The notes beneath the pieces were generated by a model. The model was not told the DNA's origin, did no database searches, and saw only the letters and a list, made by a program, of their open reading frames with translations. From Streptomyces cyanogenus (GTDB lineage: Bacteria; Actinomycetota; Actinomycetes; Streptomycetales; Streptomycetaceae), in contig NZ_CP071839.1 of NCBI RefSeq assembly GCF_017526105.1, forward strand, positions 3,898,001 through 3,962,000: a DNA stretch of 64,000 nt. Direction: 5' to 3'. Shown one piece after another: positions 52,176 through 59,663 of this stretch. How positions within the stretch are numbered: position 1 is the stretch's first letter; each line of letters starts with the position of its first letter. The translations under genes and the position numbers were made by a program.

Positions 52176-52575
52176 GTGACAGGCCCTGGGGGCGCGCTGC
52201 TCGCCCTCGCCGGGGTGGGCGCCGCCTCCGCGCCGGCCGCCGGCAACACCTCCTTCTCGGTCCCCGGCACCGAGGCACAGAAGGCCTTCGACCTGCCAGA
52301 ACAGCGCTTCCCCGGGATGGGCGCCGACGGCGCGACCGCGCGGGTCGTCTTCAAGGCGCCGGGCGGCGAGAAGATGACGGACAAGGACCACAAGGCGACC
52401 GTCCGCAGGACGGTGAAGGAGCCGCGGAGCGGCTCCGAGGTCGTCTCCGTCGCTTCGACGCGTTCCTCGTCCGCATGGCCACCGTCCCGGCGGTGCTCGC
52501 CCTGCTCGGCAGGCGGGCCTGGTGCCTGCCGACGTGGCTGGACCGCGCCGACGCCGATCCCGGCGGGGACCGGGA
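52176..52575 (+). pseudogene. Remnant of an MMPL-family transporter with a large internal deletion
   Basis: The 5' part reads 'ALLALAGVGAASAPAAGN' and 'FSVPGTEAQKAFDLPEQRFPG' in one frame, the start of the first extracytoplasmic loop of MMPL (RND) exporters, up to about 52421. From about 52451, in another frame, 'RFDAFLVRMATVPAVLALLG' and 'RRAWCLPTWLDR' are the conserved C-terminal helix and tail of the same family. The intact protein is about 700 residues, so nearly 600 are missing. A 7-bp inverted repeat (52418-52436) sits at the junction. The first membrane helix and start are also degraded. Its terminator (52615-52656) remains intact. Confidence 0.85.
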
Positions 52576-52614
52576 GCCGGTACGCGCCTGTGACCCAGCT
52601 CCCGACAGCAGACC

Positions 52615-52656
52615 AGCCGGTGAGGGCTCCGTGGGGACGGCGCGCCCTCACCGGCT
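52615..52656 (+). terminator. Terminator left behind the MMPL pseudogene
   Basis: A perfect 13-bp inverted repeat (arms 52615-52627 and 52644-52656) with a 16-base loop. It lies just after the pseudogene's C-terminal remnant and before the convergent repeat-protein gene. Between 52657 and 52817 I see no gene. Confidence 0.78.
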
Positions 52657-52817
52657 TCCCGCGCACTACGCATCGGCGGTGGTGACTGCTTGGCGCCGCG
52701 CTGGACGGCACGGCCGGTCCGGTGCCTGTCAGCCGGGCGGAGTCGCCGCGGGCCAGGTTCTGCTCCCGAACGTCACCACCGGGCACAGCCCGCACGCTGC
52801 CGGCCGCGCCCTGGTGT

Positions 52818-54248
52818 TCACCGGGTGACGGTGCCGATGTTCCTGGAGTGGTCGATCGCCAGGCACTCGGTCTGGTTGTGGCTTCCGTCGAGAGTCATCA
52901 CCGCGTTGTTGGGGTTGCCGCAGTTGTTGTTCTGCCGGCCTTCCTGAGCGGTGTTCTGCTGGAACAGGGCGGTCGCGCTCGAACCGCCCCTGGCCTCGGC
53001 GCCGCCACCGGCCTCGACCGTTTTCACGTTCACCGAGTCGTCGGCCAATCCGCAGGTGACCTCGTCCCGGGACCCATCGAGCGTGAGGGTGGAGTCGTTG
53101 GGGTTGGCGCAGTTGTTGTTCTGCCGGCCTTCCTGCGCCACGTTCTGCTGTGCCAGGTCGCCACCGCTGTCGCCGCCGCTCGCCGTGGCGCCGCCGCCCT
53201 TGGTCACGGTCTTCTTGTTGACCGAGGCGTCCACGCTCTCGCACTGACCCGCGAGTCGCCCGCCACTCACCACCGCGGCAGTGGCGTTGGGGTTGGCGCA
53301 GTTGTTGTTCTGCCGGCCTTCCTGCGCCACGTTCTGCTGTGCCACGAACCCTGCGCCGTTGCCGCCGTTCGCCGTGGCGCCGCCGCCCTTGGTCACGGTC
53401 TTCTTGTTGACCGAGGCGTCCACGCTCTCGCACTCACCCACGAGCTTCCCGCCCCGCACCGTCAGATCGCTGTTGTTGGGGTCAGCGCAGTTGTTGTTCT
53501 GCCGGCCCTCCTGGGCCGTGTTGTGCTGCAGCAGCTCGTTGGCGTTGCCGCCGTTGGCCCTGGCTCCCTTTCCTGACACGTGCGTGTGCTTGTTGACCGA
53601 GGCGTCCGCGTTGTGACAGCGCCCGGCCACCCGCGCGCCGGTCAGGCGGAAGGCGGCGGTGGAGTCCGCGCAGTTGTTGTTCTGCCGGCCCTCCTGAGCC
53701 GTGTTCAGATTGTCGCCGATTCCCGCGCCCGATCCGCCGTGGGCGCTTGCGCCGCCTCCCTGGATGTGGGTGCGCTTGTTGAGGGACGCATCGGCGTTGG
53801 TGCAGTCGGCCTCCAGGGAACTTCCGCTCAGGGTGGCGTTCGTGTCGTTTTCGTTGGCGCAGCTGTTGTTCTGCCGGCCCTCCTGAGCGATGTTCTGCTG
53901 GGACAGGACGCCACCGCTGGATCCTCCGCGGGCGTCTGCGCCACCACCCACCGTCTTGGAATGGTGATTGAAAGACTCGTCAGCGGATGCGCAGCGAGTC
54001 TCCCGTCGGCTGCCCGTCAGCGTGTCGGTGACGGCCGCGCCGTTTTGGTGGTCGCAGTTGTTGTTCTGGCGGTGGGCCTGCGCGGTGTTCTGTTCCGCGC
54101 CGACCGCCACAGCCGATCCCCCGTCGGCGGTCGCACCCGCTCCGTGTCCGTCCATCCCTTGTGAGAAGGCGACCCCCGAGCCCGTGGCCGCCAAGCCGCT
54201 CGCCGCCAACGCCGCCATGACGGCCAGCCCCAAAGTCCGGGTGCGCAT
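52818..54248 (-). CDS. Secreted seven-repeat Asn/Gln/Cys-rich protein, possible adhesin or amyloid-like surface protein
   Basis: 476 residues. A signal peptide ('LGLAVMAALAASGLAATGSGVAFS', in parts, about 1-29) is followed by seven tandem repeats of about 62 residues, the last one partial. Each repeat has a core 'QQNxAQEGRQNNNCANPN', a second Cys about 20 residues later, 'DASVNKKT' and a 'GGGATANGG' spacer, giving 14 cysteines in all. Spacing of Q, N and A in the core recalls curli-type repeats (Q-x-G-x-x-N-x-A-x3-Q), but no known family was recognised. Repeats 4 to 6 are the most alike, also at DNA level, suggesting recent duplication. ATG 54248 follows GAGGAGAG. Confidence 0.85.
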   Translation of the reverse strand: MRTRTLGLAVMAALAASGLAATGSGVAFSQGMDGHGAGATADGGSAVAVGAEQNTAQAHRQNNNCDHQNGAAVTDTLTGSRRETRCASADESFNHHSKTVGGGADARGGSSGGVLSQQNIAQEGRQNNSCANENDTNATLSGSSLEADCTNADASLNKRTHIQGGGASAHGGSGAGIGDNLNTAQEGRQNNNCADSTAAFRLTGARVAGRCHNADASVNKHTHVSGKGARANGGNANELLQHNTAQEGRQNNNCADPNNSDLTVRGGKLVGECESVDASVNKKTVTKGGGATANGGNGAGFVAQQNVAQEGRQNNNCANPNATAAVVSGGRLAGQCESVDASVNKKTVTKGGGATASGGDSGGDLAQQNVAQEGRQNNNCANPNDSTLTLDGSRDEVTCGLADDSVNVKTVEAGGGAEARGGSSATALFQQNTAQEGRQNNNCGNPNNAVMTLDGSHNQTECLAIDHSRNIGTVTR

Positions 54249-54463
54249 CGAGCTCTCCTCTCAGAGGTGCCTGTTCCGACACCTCCAACGAGAGTTCGCC
54301 GATTTCGCACGGCCGGATCGCGAAGTACCCCCGAACAGCCCAACTGTGATGTCTACGTCATTCCCGGCGCACAGGTCCCGTCCACCGCCGACAGCCGGCA
54401 CCCGCAGGGGCTCACAACCCAGCACATGCCAGCCGCCCCGCAGGCCCTGCAACGGCATTGCCC

Positions 54464-54982
54464 CTAGGGGCCCTCGGGCCCGCGGGTCAGCCGGAAGACC
54501 CTGATCTCCCGCTCCACCCGCCCCTGGTACACGGCGTACGGCGGCCAGAACGCCAGCAGTGCCTGCCAGACGGCGGCCCGTTCCTCGCCGGTGAGGAGGC
54601 GGGCGGTGACGGGGATCTCCCGGCCCTGCCAGCTGATGGAGGCCTGCGGACGGGCGAGGAGGTTGTGGGTCCAGGCGGGATGGCCGGGGCGCCCGAAGTT
54701 GGAGCCCACCAGGATCCAGCCGCTGCCGTCCCGCTCCGGCATGCAGGCCAGCGGGGTCCGGCGGGGGCGGCCGCTGCGGGCGCCGGTGGAGGTGAGGACC
54801 ACGCCGGGCAACAGCCGGGCGCTCGGCAGCACCCTGCCCCGGGTGAGCCGGTGCACGGCCCGGTCGAGGGCCGGGATCACATGCGGGGCGACCTTGGCGA
54901 ACGCCCGGGTCGAGGAGACCCTCTGCACGCACCGCAGCATCCCGGCACCGCCTCTCGTGCGCACCGCTCCGGTACCGCCCAT
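54464..54982 (-). CDS. Deazaflavin-dependent nitroreductase family protein
   Basis: 172 residues. 'PGVVLTSTGARSGRPRRTPLAC', 'GWILVGSNFGRPGHPAWTHNL' (in parts) and 'LLAFWPPYAVYQGRVEREIRVF' are the hallmarks of the Ddn-like F420H2-dependent split-barrel enzymes. The ATG at 54982 shares one base with the acyl-CoA dehydrogenase stop (TGATG), so the two are coupled. A second in-frame ATG at 54940 is possible. It is the second gene of the operon headed by operator G and probably supplies a reductase step or a partner for the dehydrogenase product. Confidence 0.9.
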   Translation of the reverse strand: MGGTGAVRTRGGAGMLRCVQRVSSTRAFAKVAPHVIPALDRAVHRLTRGRVLPSARLLPGVVLTSTGARSGRPRRTPLACMPERDGSGWILVGSNFGRPGHPAWTHNLLARPQASISWQGREIPVTARLLTGEERAAVWQALLAFWPPYAVYQGRVEREIRVFRLTRGPEGP

Positions 54983-56166
54983 CAGACGGCCACCTCCCCT
55001 CCCGTGAACAGTCCCGCCGCCTCGGCGGCCCGGTCGCGCAGCCGGTGCGCCGGGCCGAACAGCAGCTCGTCGCCGGCCGCCCGCTTGAAGTACAGGTGGG
55101 CGTCGTGCTCCCAGGTGAAACCGATCCCGCCGTGCAGCTGGATGCCCTCGGCGGCGGCGCACCGCAGCGCCTCCAGCGCCTGGGCGAGCGCCAGCGCGCC
55201 GGCTCCCTGCCCGCGCCCTGCCGCCCAGGCGGCGTAGTACGCGGCCGACCGTGCCGCCTGCACCGCCACGTACACGTCCGCCAGCCGGTGCTTCACGGCC
55301 TGGAAGGAGCCGATGGGCCGGCCGAACTGCATCCGCTGCCCGGCGTACTCCACGGTCCGCTCCAGCACCCGGCCGGCCGCTCCCACGGCCTCGGCGGCGA
55401 GCACCGCGGCGACGGCGTCCCCGGCCGCGGCGAGGGCGGGCAGCACGTCCGCGTCCTCCGTGCCCAGCAACTCGGCGCGCACGTCCCGCAGGTGCACACG
55501 GCCCTGGGGCCGGGTGGCGTCCAGCGTGGACTGCCGGGCCCGTGCCAGCCCCGGTTCGTCCCCCGCCACCAGGAACAGCAGGGTCCGCGACCGGGCGTAC
55601 CCCCCGGTGTGCGCGGCGACGAGCAGCATGCCGGCGCTGTGCCCGTCCAGCACCTGCGCGACCTCTCCGTACAGCCGCCAGCCGCCCTCCGCCCGCCGTG
55701 CCTGTACCCCGCCCGCCCGCCCGCCGCCGGCGCTGTACCCGGTGTTCCGGCCGGTCAGCGCGAGGGCGGTGGTGAGCGCGGGTCCGGAGACGGCGAGGGC
55801 GGCGGTGAGCGATCCGGCGGCGATGCGCGGCAGCAGCCCGGCGCGCTGGGTCCCGGTGCCGAGGGCGAGGACCAGCGGGGCGGTGAGCACGGAGGTGGCG
55901 AGCAGCGGGGAGGGGGCCAGGGCGCGTCCGGTCTCCTCGCAGGCGAGGGCCAGCTCGGTGGCCGAGCAGCCGACGCCGCCGTACCGCTCGGGGAGGGCGA
56001 GGCCGGGCAGGCCGAGCCGGTCGGCGAGGGCCGACCACAGGAGGGGGTCGTGTCCGGCGGGGGTGTCGACGGCGGCCCGCAACCGGGCCGGGCCGCAGCG
56101 TTTGCGCAGCACCTCGCGCAGGGTCCGGCGGATCTCGTCCTGCTCGGCGGTGAGGCGCGTGTCCAT
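54982..56166 (-). CDS. Acyl-CoA dehydrogenase family protein
   Basis: 394 residues. The N-terminal helical part is 'TAEQDEIRRTLREVLRK' and 'LGLPGLALPERYGGVGCS', and the C-terminal part includes 'MQFGRPIGSFQAVKHRLADVYV' (in parts) and 'EGIQLHGGIGFTWEHDAHLYFKR' (in parts). It oxidises an acyl-CoA with FAD. This shorter, Ala-rich type usually works as one half of a heteromeric pair in steroid-like side-chain catabolism. No obvious partner gene is in the window. ATG 56166 follows GGAGGAAG. Operator G lies 15 bases upstream. Confidence 0.92.
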   Translation of the reverse strand: MDTRLTAEQDEIRRTLREVLRKRCGPARLRAAVDTPAGHDPLLWSALADRLGLPGLALPERYGGVGCSATELALACEETGRALAPSPLLATSVLTAPLVLALGTGTQRAGLLPRIAAGSLTAALAVSGPALTTALALTGRNTGYSAGGGRAGGVQARRAEGGWRLYGEVAQVLDGHSAGMLLVAAHTGGYARSRTLLFLVAGDEPGLARARQSTLDATRPQGRVHLRDVRAELLGTEDADVLPALAAAGDAVAAVLAAEAVGAAGRVLERTVEYAGQRMQFGRPIGSFQAVKHRLADVYVAVQAARSAAYYAAWAAGRGQGAGALALAQALEALRCAAAEGIQLHGGIGFTWEHDAHLYFKRAAGDELLFGPAHRLRDRAAEAAGLFTGGEVAV

Positions 56167-56180
56167 GGCCTTCCTCCATA

Positions 56181-56197
56181 TCTGACGGAGCGTCATA
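56181..56197. promoter_or_regulatory. Regulon operator G
   Basis: TCTGACGGAGCGTCATA, in the 74-bp divergent space between the acyl-CoA dehydrogenase and the second thiolase. The right arm has one mismatch (GTCAT for GTCAG), the weakest of the eleven. Confidence 0.6.
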
Positions 56198-56240
56198 TTA
56201 GGGAGGCCGGAACGAGATGCCCAGAGGGAGGAGCCCTCTC

Positions 56241-57413
56241 ATGAAGCGCGGGACCAGGAAAGTCGCCGTGGTCGGGGTGGCGCTGTCCGACTGCGGACGG
56301 GTGGCCGACGCGACGGCGTACGCCCTGCACGCCCAGGCCGCCCGGAGGGCACTCGCCGACGCGGGCCTGGACCGCACGGTGGTCGACGGGTTCGCCTCGG
56401 CGGGTCTCGGCACGCTGGCGCCGGTGGAGGTCGCCGAGTACCTGGGCCTGCGCCCCACCTGGGTGGACTCCACCTCGGTGGGCGGCGCGACCTGGGAGGT
56501 CATGGCGGCGCACGCGGCGGACGCGATCGCGGCGGGCCACGCCAACGCCGTGCTGCTGGTGTACGGCTCCACGGCCCGGGCGGACATCAGGGCGGGCCGC
56601 CGGACGGGCACCCTGTCCTTCGGCGCCCGCGGCCCGCTCCAGTTCGAGGCGCCGTACGGCCACACGCTGATCGCGAAGTACGCGATGGCGGCCCGCCGGC
56701 ACATGATCGAGTACGGCACGACGATCGAGCAGCTGGCGCAGGTGGCGGTCCAGGCGCGGGCGAACGCGGCCCTGAACCCGGAGGCGATGTTCCACGAGCC
56801 GGTCACCGTCGACGACGTGCTGTCCGGCCCGGTGATCGCGGACCCCTTCACCCGGCTGCACTGCTGTCTGCGCTCGGACGGCGGCGCGGCGGTCCTGCTG
56901 GCGGCCGAGGAGTACGTGGCGGACTGCCGTACGGCCCCCGTCCGGATCCTCGGCACCGGCGAGCACGTCTCCCACGCCGCGATGTCCGAGTGGCCGGACT
57001 TCACGGTCTCCCCGGCGGCGGTGAGCGGCCGGCTGGCCTTCGCCCGGGCGGGGGTGGCCCCGGCGGACGTCGACTTCGCGGAGATCTACGACGCCTTCAC
57101 GTACATGACCCTGGTGACCCTGGAGGACCTGGGCTTCTGCGCCAAGGGGGAGGGCGGGGCCTTCGTGGAGAAGGGCCGGCTGCTGGTGCGGGGCGGGGAG
57201 CTGCCGGTGAACACGGACGGGGGCGGGCTGTCGGCGCAGCACCCGGGGATGCGGGGACTGTTCCTGCTGGTGGAGGCCGTCCGGCAACTGCGGGGGGAGG
57301 CCGGGGAACGCCAGGTCCGGCGCCGCGACGGCGGATTGCCCCGGCTGGCGGTGGCGTCCGGGACCGGGGGCTGGTTCTGCTCCTCGGGGACGGTGGTGCT
57401 GGGACGGGACTGA
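56241..57413 (+). CDS. Thiolase-like protein lacking the nucleophilic cysteine
   Basis: 390 residues of the same lipid-transfer/thiolase group as 43303-44457 ('VAVVGVALSDCGRVADATAYA', 'GGATWEVMAAHAADAIAAGHA', 'FAEIYDAFTYMTLVTLEDLGFC' in parts, 'NTDGGGLSAQHPGMRGLF'). In the region where ordinary thiolases, and the first copy, carry a Cys, it has only A/T/W/E residues. The usual thiolysis mechanism is therefore unlikely; aldolase-type cleavage, as in Ltp2 proteins, is more likely. ATG 56241 follows GGGAGGAG by 7 bases. It is divergent from the acyl-CoA dehydrogenase under operator G. Confidence 0.9.
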   Translation: MKRGTRKVAVVGVALSDCGRVADATAYALHAQAARRALADAGLDRTVVDGFASAGLGTLAPVEVAEYLGLRPTWVDSTSVGGATWEVMAAHAADAIAAGHANAVLLVYGSTARADIRAGRRTGTLSFGARGPLQFEAPYGHTLIAKYAMAARRHMIEYGTTIEQLAQVAVQARANAALNPEAMFHEPVTVDDVLSGPVIADPFTRLHCCLRSDGGAAVLLAAEEYVADCRTAPVRILGTGEHVSHAAMSEWPDFTVSPAAVSGRLAFARAGVAPADVDFAEIYDAFTYMTLVTLEDLGFCAKGEGGAFVEKGRLLVRGGELPVNTDGGGLSAQHPGMRGLFLLVEAVRQLRGEAGERQVRRRDGGLPRLAVASGTGGWFCSSGTVVLGRD

Positions 57414-57441
57414 GCCGTGGAACAGCGGTGATACTCGCCCC

Positions 57442-58110
57442 ATGGAACAGCACGATCTTCACGAACTGCTCCGCTCGCTGCGGGTCTGGGACCCCGGGGT
57501 GACCCGGCTGCCGCCCTTCGACCCCGATACGGCCCCTCCCACTCCGCTGGCCCTGTTCACGAGCTGGTTCGCGGAGGCGGTTGCGGCGGGGCAGCCGGAG
57601 CCGCACACCATGTCACTGGCGACCGTGGACGAGGAGGGCAGGCCGGACGTGCGGATCGTGATGCTGCACGGCGCCGATCCGGACGGCTGGTCCTTCGCCA
57701 CGCACGCCACGAGCCGCAAGGGCCGCGCGCTGAGCGCCCGGCCGCACGCGGCCCTCGCCTTCTACTGGCCGGTGCTGGGCCGCCAGGTGCGGGTCCGGGG
57801 GCCGGTCACCTCGGCGCCGGCCGAGGAGAGCCAGGCCGATCTGCACGCGCGGTCCACGGGCGCGCTGGCCGCCGCGCTGACCGGCCGGCAGAGCGAGGAG
57901 CTGTCCTCCGTGGCGGAGCTGCGGCGGGCCTCGGAGGCGGCCTGGGAGCGGGCCCGGGCCCATCCCGAGGAGCCGTCGCCGACCTGGACGCTCTACCGGC
58001 TGCGCCCGCAGACCGTGGAGTTCTTCCAGGGGGACCCCCAGCGGCGGCACGTACGCCTGGAGTACCGCAGCACCGGGTTCGGCTGGAGCAGGACGCTGCT
58101 GTGGCCGTAG
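57442..58110 (+). CDS. Pyridoxamine 5'-phosphate oxidase family protein (PdxH-like)
   Basis: 222 residues. It keeps the PdxH layout: 'EPHTMSLATVDEEGRPDVRIVML', 'WSFATHATSRKGRALSARPHAALAFYWPVLGRQVRVRGPV' (read in parts), 'PTWTLYRLRPQTVEFFQGDP' and a C-terminal 'VRLEYRSTGFGWSRTLLWP'. PdxH oxidises pyridoxamine or pyridoxine phosphate to pyridoxal phosphate using FMN. The 'RQVRVRG' and 'VEFFQGDPQRRH' motifs fit, with His where many PdxH have Asn/Ser, so a related oxidase is also possible. ATG 57442 lies 28 bases after the thiolase stop. Confidence 0.85.
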   Translation: MEQHDLHELLRSLRVWDPGVTRLPPFDPDTAPPTPLALFTSWFAEAVAAGQPEPHTMSLATVDEEGRPDVRIVMLHGADPDGWSFATHATSRKGRALSARPHAALAFYWPVLGRQVRVRGPVTSAPAEESQADLHARSTGALAAALTGRQSEELSSVAELRRASEAAWERARAHPEEPSPTWTLYRLRPQTVEFFQGDPQRRHVRLEYRSTGFGWSRTLLWP

Positions 58111-58229
58111 CAGGACTTGTCCGGCACAAGTTCTTCCCTCCGCCGGTCGCACTTCCCCCGCGCCGTCCGTCAGGGCAGTGACAGCACGTCACGAGCCCCG
58201 AGGAGCCGGCGGCGGAGAAGCGTTTCGGT

Positions 58230-58605
58230 GCCGCGCGCCACGATCAGCCTGGTCCGGCTGCGGGCCGGGCAGATCGTCGGCAGCACCTGCCTGACCGTCC
58301 TGCACACCGGCTTCCTGCGCCGGGCCGGGGAGTCGGAGGAGCGATCACCTCGGTGGCGTCCTGGTGCAACTCGCTGTACTTCACCGCCGCCGAGCGGGCC
58401 GCGCCGGCCCTGGTGGAGGCCGTGCTCCAGCCGTCCGCGGGCGGTGAGCGGGCGTCCGGCGAGCCGTACGCGCGGGCGGCCGAGCACTACGAGGGCAAGG
58501 CGCCGGCCACGCTGATGTCCGCGATCGGCCAGGTCGACTTCTTCGCCCCGGTCGCGCTCATCGCCAAGCCGGTGCCGGGCCGGTCGTTCAGCGAGCCGTG
58601 GAACC
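58230..58605 (+). pseudogene. Frameshifted remnant of an AhpD-like carboxymuconolactone decarboxylase family gene
   Basis: 'LVRLRAGQIVGSTCLTVLHTGFLRRAGESEE' (read in parts) in one frame matches the AhpD-like core 'R-A-S-Q-I-N-x-C-x-x-C...H...A-x-x-x-G-E'. After about 58340 the match continues one frame over as 'ASWCNSLYFTAAERAAPALVEAV', then 'YARAAEHYEGKAPATLMSAIGQVDFF'. The redox CxxC pair is reduced to S-x-C. A frameshift plus loss of the active site indicate a dead gene. It sits between the PdxH-like gene and a DUF35 gene, whose 3' end overlaps its tail. Confidence 0.8.
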
Positions 58606-59028
58606 GAGGGCGCCCGGGCCCGGCTCGCCGCCCCCCGGCCCCGACCGGAACACCGGGATCCCGTCCCGGAACGCCACCTCCAGCGGCATCCCGGCCCGCG
58701 CGGTGCCCGCCGGGCAGTCCACCAGTTCCGTCATCATCCGGGGGCCCTCGGCCAGGTCGACCACCGCGGCCAGGTAGGGGACGCGGCCGGTGAACGGGGG
58801 GAGGTCGTTGTGGTGGACCGCGGACCACGTGTAGAGCGTGGCCCTGCCGCTCGCCTCCTCCCAGGTCACCTCCTCGCCCCAGCAGTGCGGGCAGAACTCC
58901 CGGGGATAGTGGTGGGCCCGGCCGCAGGCCCCGCAGCGGCGGACCAGCAGCCGGCCCCGGGCCGCCGCCTCCCAGTAGGGGCGGGTGAGGGCGTCGGCCT
59001 CGGGGACGTCGTGAGGCGGGCCGTCCAT
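58588..59028 (-). CDS. DUF35 zinc-ribbon OB-fold protein
   Basis: 146 residues. The zinc ribbon is 'RRCGACGRAHHYPREFCPHC' (CxxC...CxxC), and the OB-fold contains 'SGRATLYTWSAVHHNDLPPF' and 'PYLAAVVDLAEGPRMMTEL'. It is the second DUF35 gene of the window and the probable partner of the Cys-less thiolase at 56241-57413, though it lies on the other strand behind DoxX. Its ATG shares one base with the DoxX stop (TGATG). Confidence 0.92.
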   Translation of the reverse strand: MDGPPHDVPEADALTRPYWEAAARGRLLVRRCGACGRAHHYPREFCPHCWGEEVTWEEASGRATLYTWSAVHHNDLPPFTGRVPYLAAVVDLAEGPRMMTELVDCPAGTARAGMPLEVAFRDGIPVFRSGPGGGEPGPGALGSTAR

Positions 59029-59477
59029 CAGAACCACCCCAGGGCCGCGTCCAGCGACCACGTCTGCCAGGACATGCCGAACAGGCCGGTCAGGGAGATC
59101 AGGGCCATCATCGAGTTCTGGCCCTGCTCCGCCCAGTCGTGGATCATGAGGACGAAGTAGACCGCGTTGAGGAGCAGGCCGCCGGCCAGCGCGACCGGGG
59201 TCAGGAAGCCGGCGATCAGGCCGAGGCCCAGGGACAGTTCGGCGTAGGCGACCACGTACGCCATCAGCCGCGGGCGGGGTGCGACCACCGTGTCGAAGCC
59301 CGCCCGGACCGGTGTCCACCGGTGTTTCGCCGCCACGTCCGCCGCCCAGGCGATGCCGCTGCCCCGTTCGAACCAGGCCTTCTTGTCCTTGTGCCGCCAG
59401 CTCTCCAGCCACCACAGGCCAAGACCGATCCGCAGCACCGCCAGCCACTGCGCGCCGTCGAGCCATATCGAGTCCAT
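59028..59477 (-). CDS. DoxX-family membrane protein
   Basis: 149 residues with four membrane segments: 'WLAVLRIGLGLWWLES', 'LMAYVVAYAELSLGLGLIAGFL', 'TPVALAGGLLLNAVYFVLM' and a C-terminal one. It is the DoxX/TQO small-subunit-like family, associated with quinone or redox functions. ATG 59477 begins only 3 bases after operator H, so its promoter must overlap the operator and the message is probably leaderless. It is followed by the coupled DUF35 gene. Confidence 0.9.
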   Translation of the reverse strand: MDSIWLDGAQWLAVLRIGLGLWWLESWRHKDKKAWFERGSGIAWAADVAAKHRWTPVRAGFDTVVAPRPRLMAYVVAYAELSLGLGLIAGFLTPVALAGGLLLNAVYFVLMIHDWAEQGQNSMMALISLTGLFGMSWQTWSLDAALGWF

Positions 59478-59480
59478 GGA

Positions 59481-59497
59481 ACTGACGGTACGTCAGA
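59481..59497. promoter_or_regulatory. Regulon operator H
   Basis: ACTGACGGTACGTCAGA, immediately upstream of the DoxX start codon (59477). CTGAC and GTCAG arms are perfect. Binding here would block transcription initiation or early elongation directly. Confidence 0.75.
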
Positions 59498-59663
59498 TAA
59501 GCGCGGATGCCCACCGGTGGGTCCGCCGGTGTCCGTGGAGCAGGCGGCGAGGGACGCGTCCTCCACGGCCGGAGCACACTTTCCGTGCACCCGTGATCAA
59601 TCCGCAACCAATTCCGGTCTTGACCGAGACCCATCAACCGGGTGGGTGATTACGCTCCCGCTC

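Noticed and set aside
52142..52828. Continuous 228-codon open frame after the VOC gene
   Set aside because: Only the part near 52451-52570 matches MMPL; the 5' section is out of frame with the MMPL remnant, so it is an accidental frame through a pseudogene.
54460..54471. Palindrome GCCCCTAGGGGC over the stop of the Ddn-like gene as a terminator
   Set aside because: Only 6-bp arms without a loop; too short to claim with confidence.
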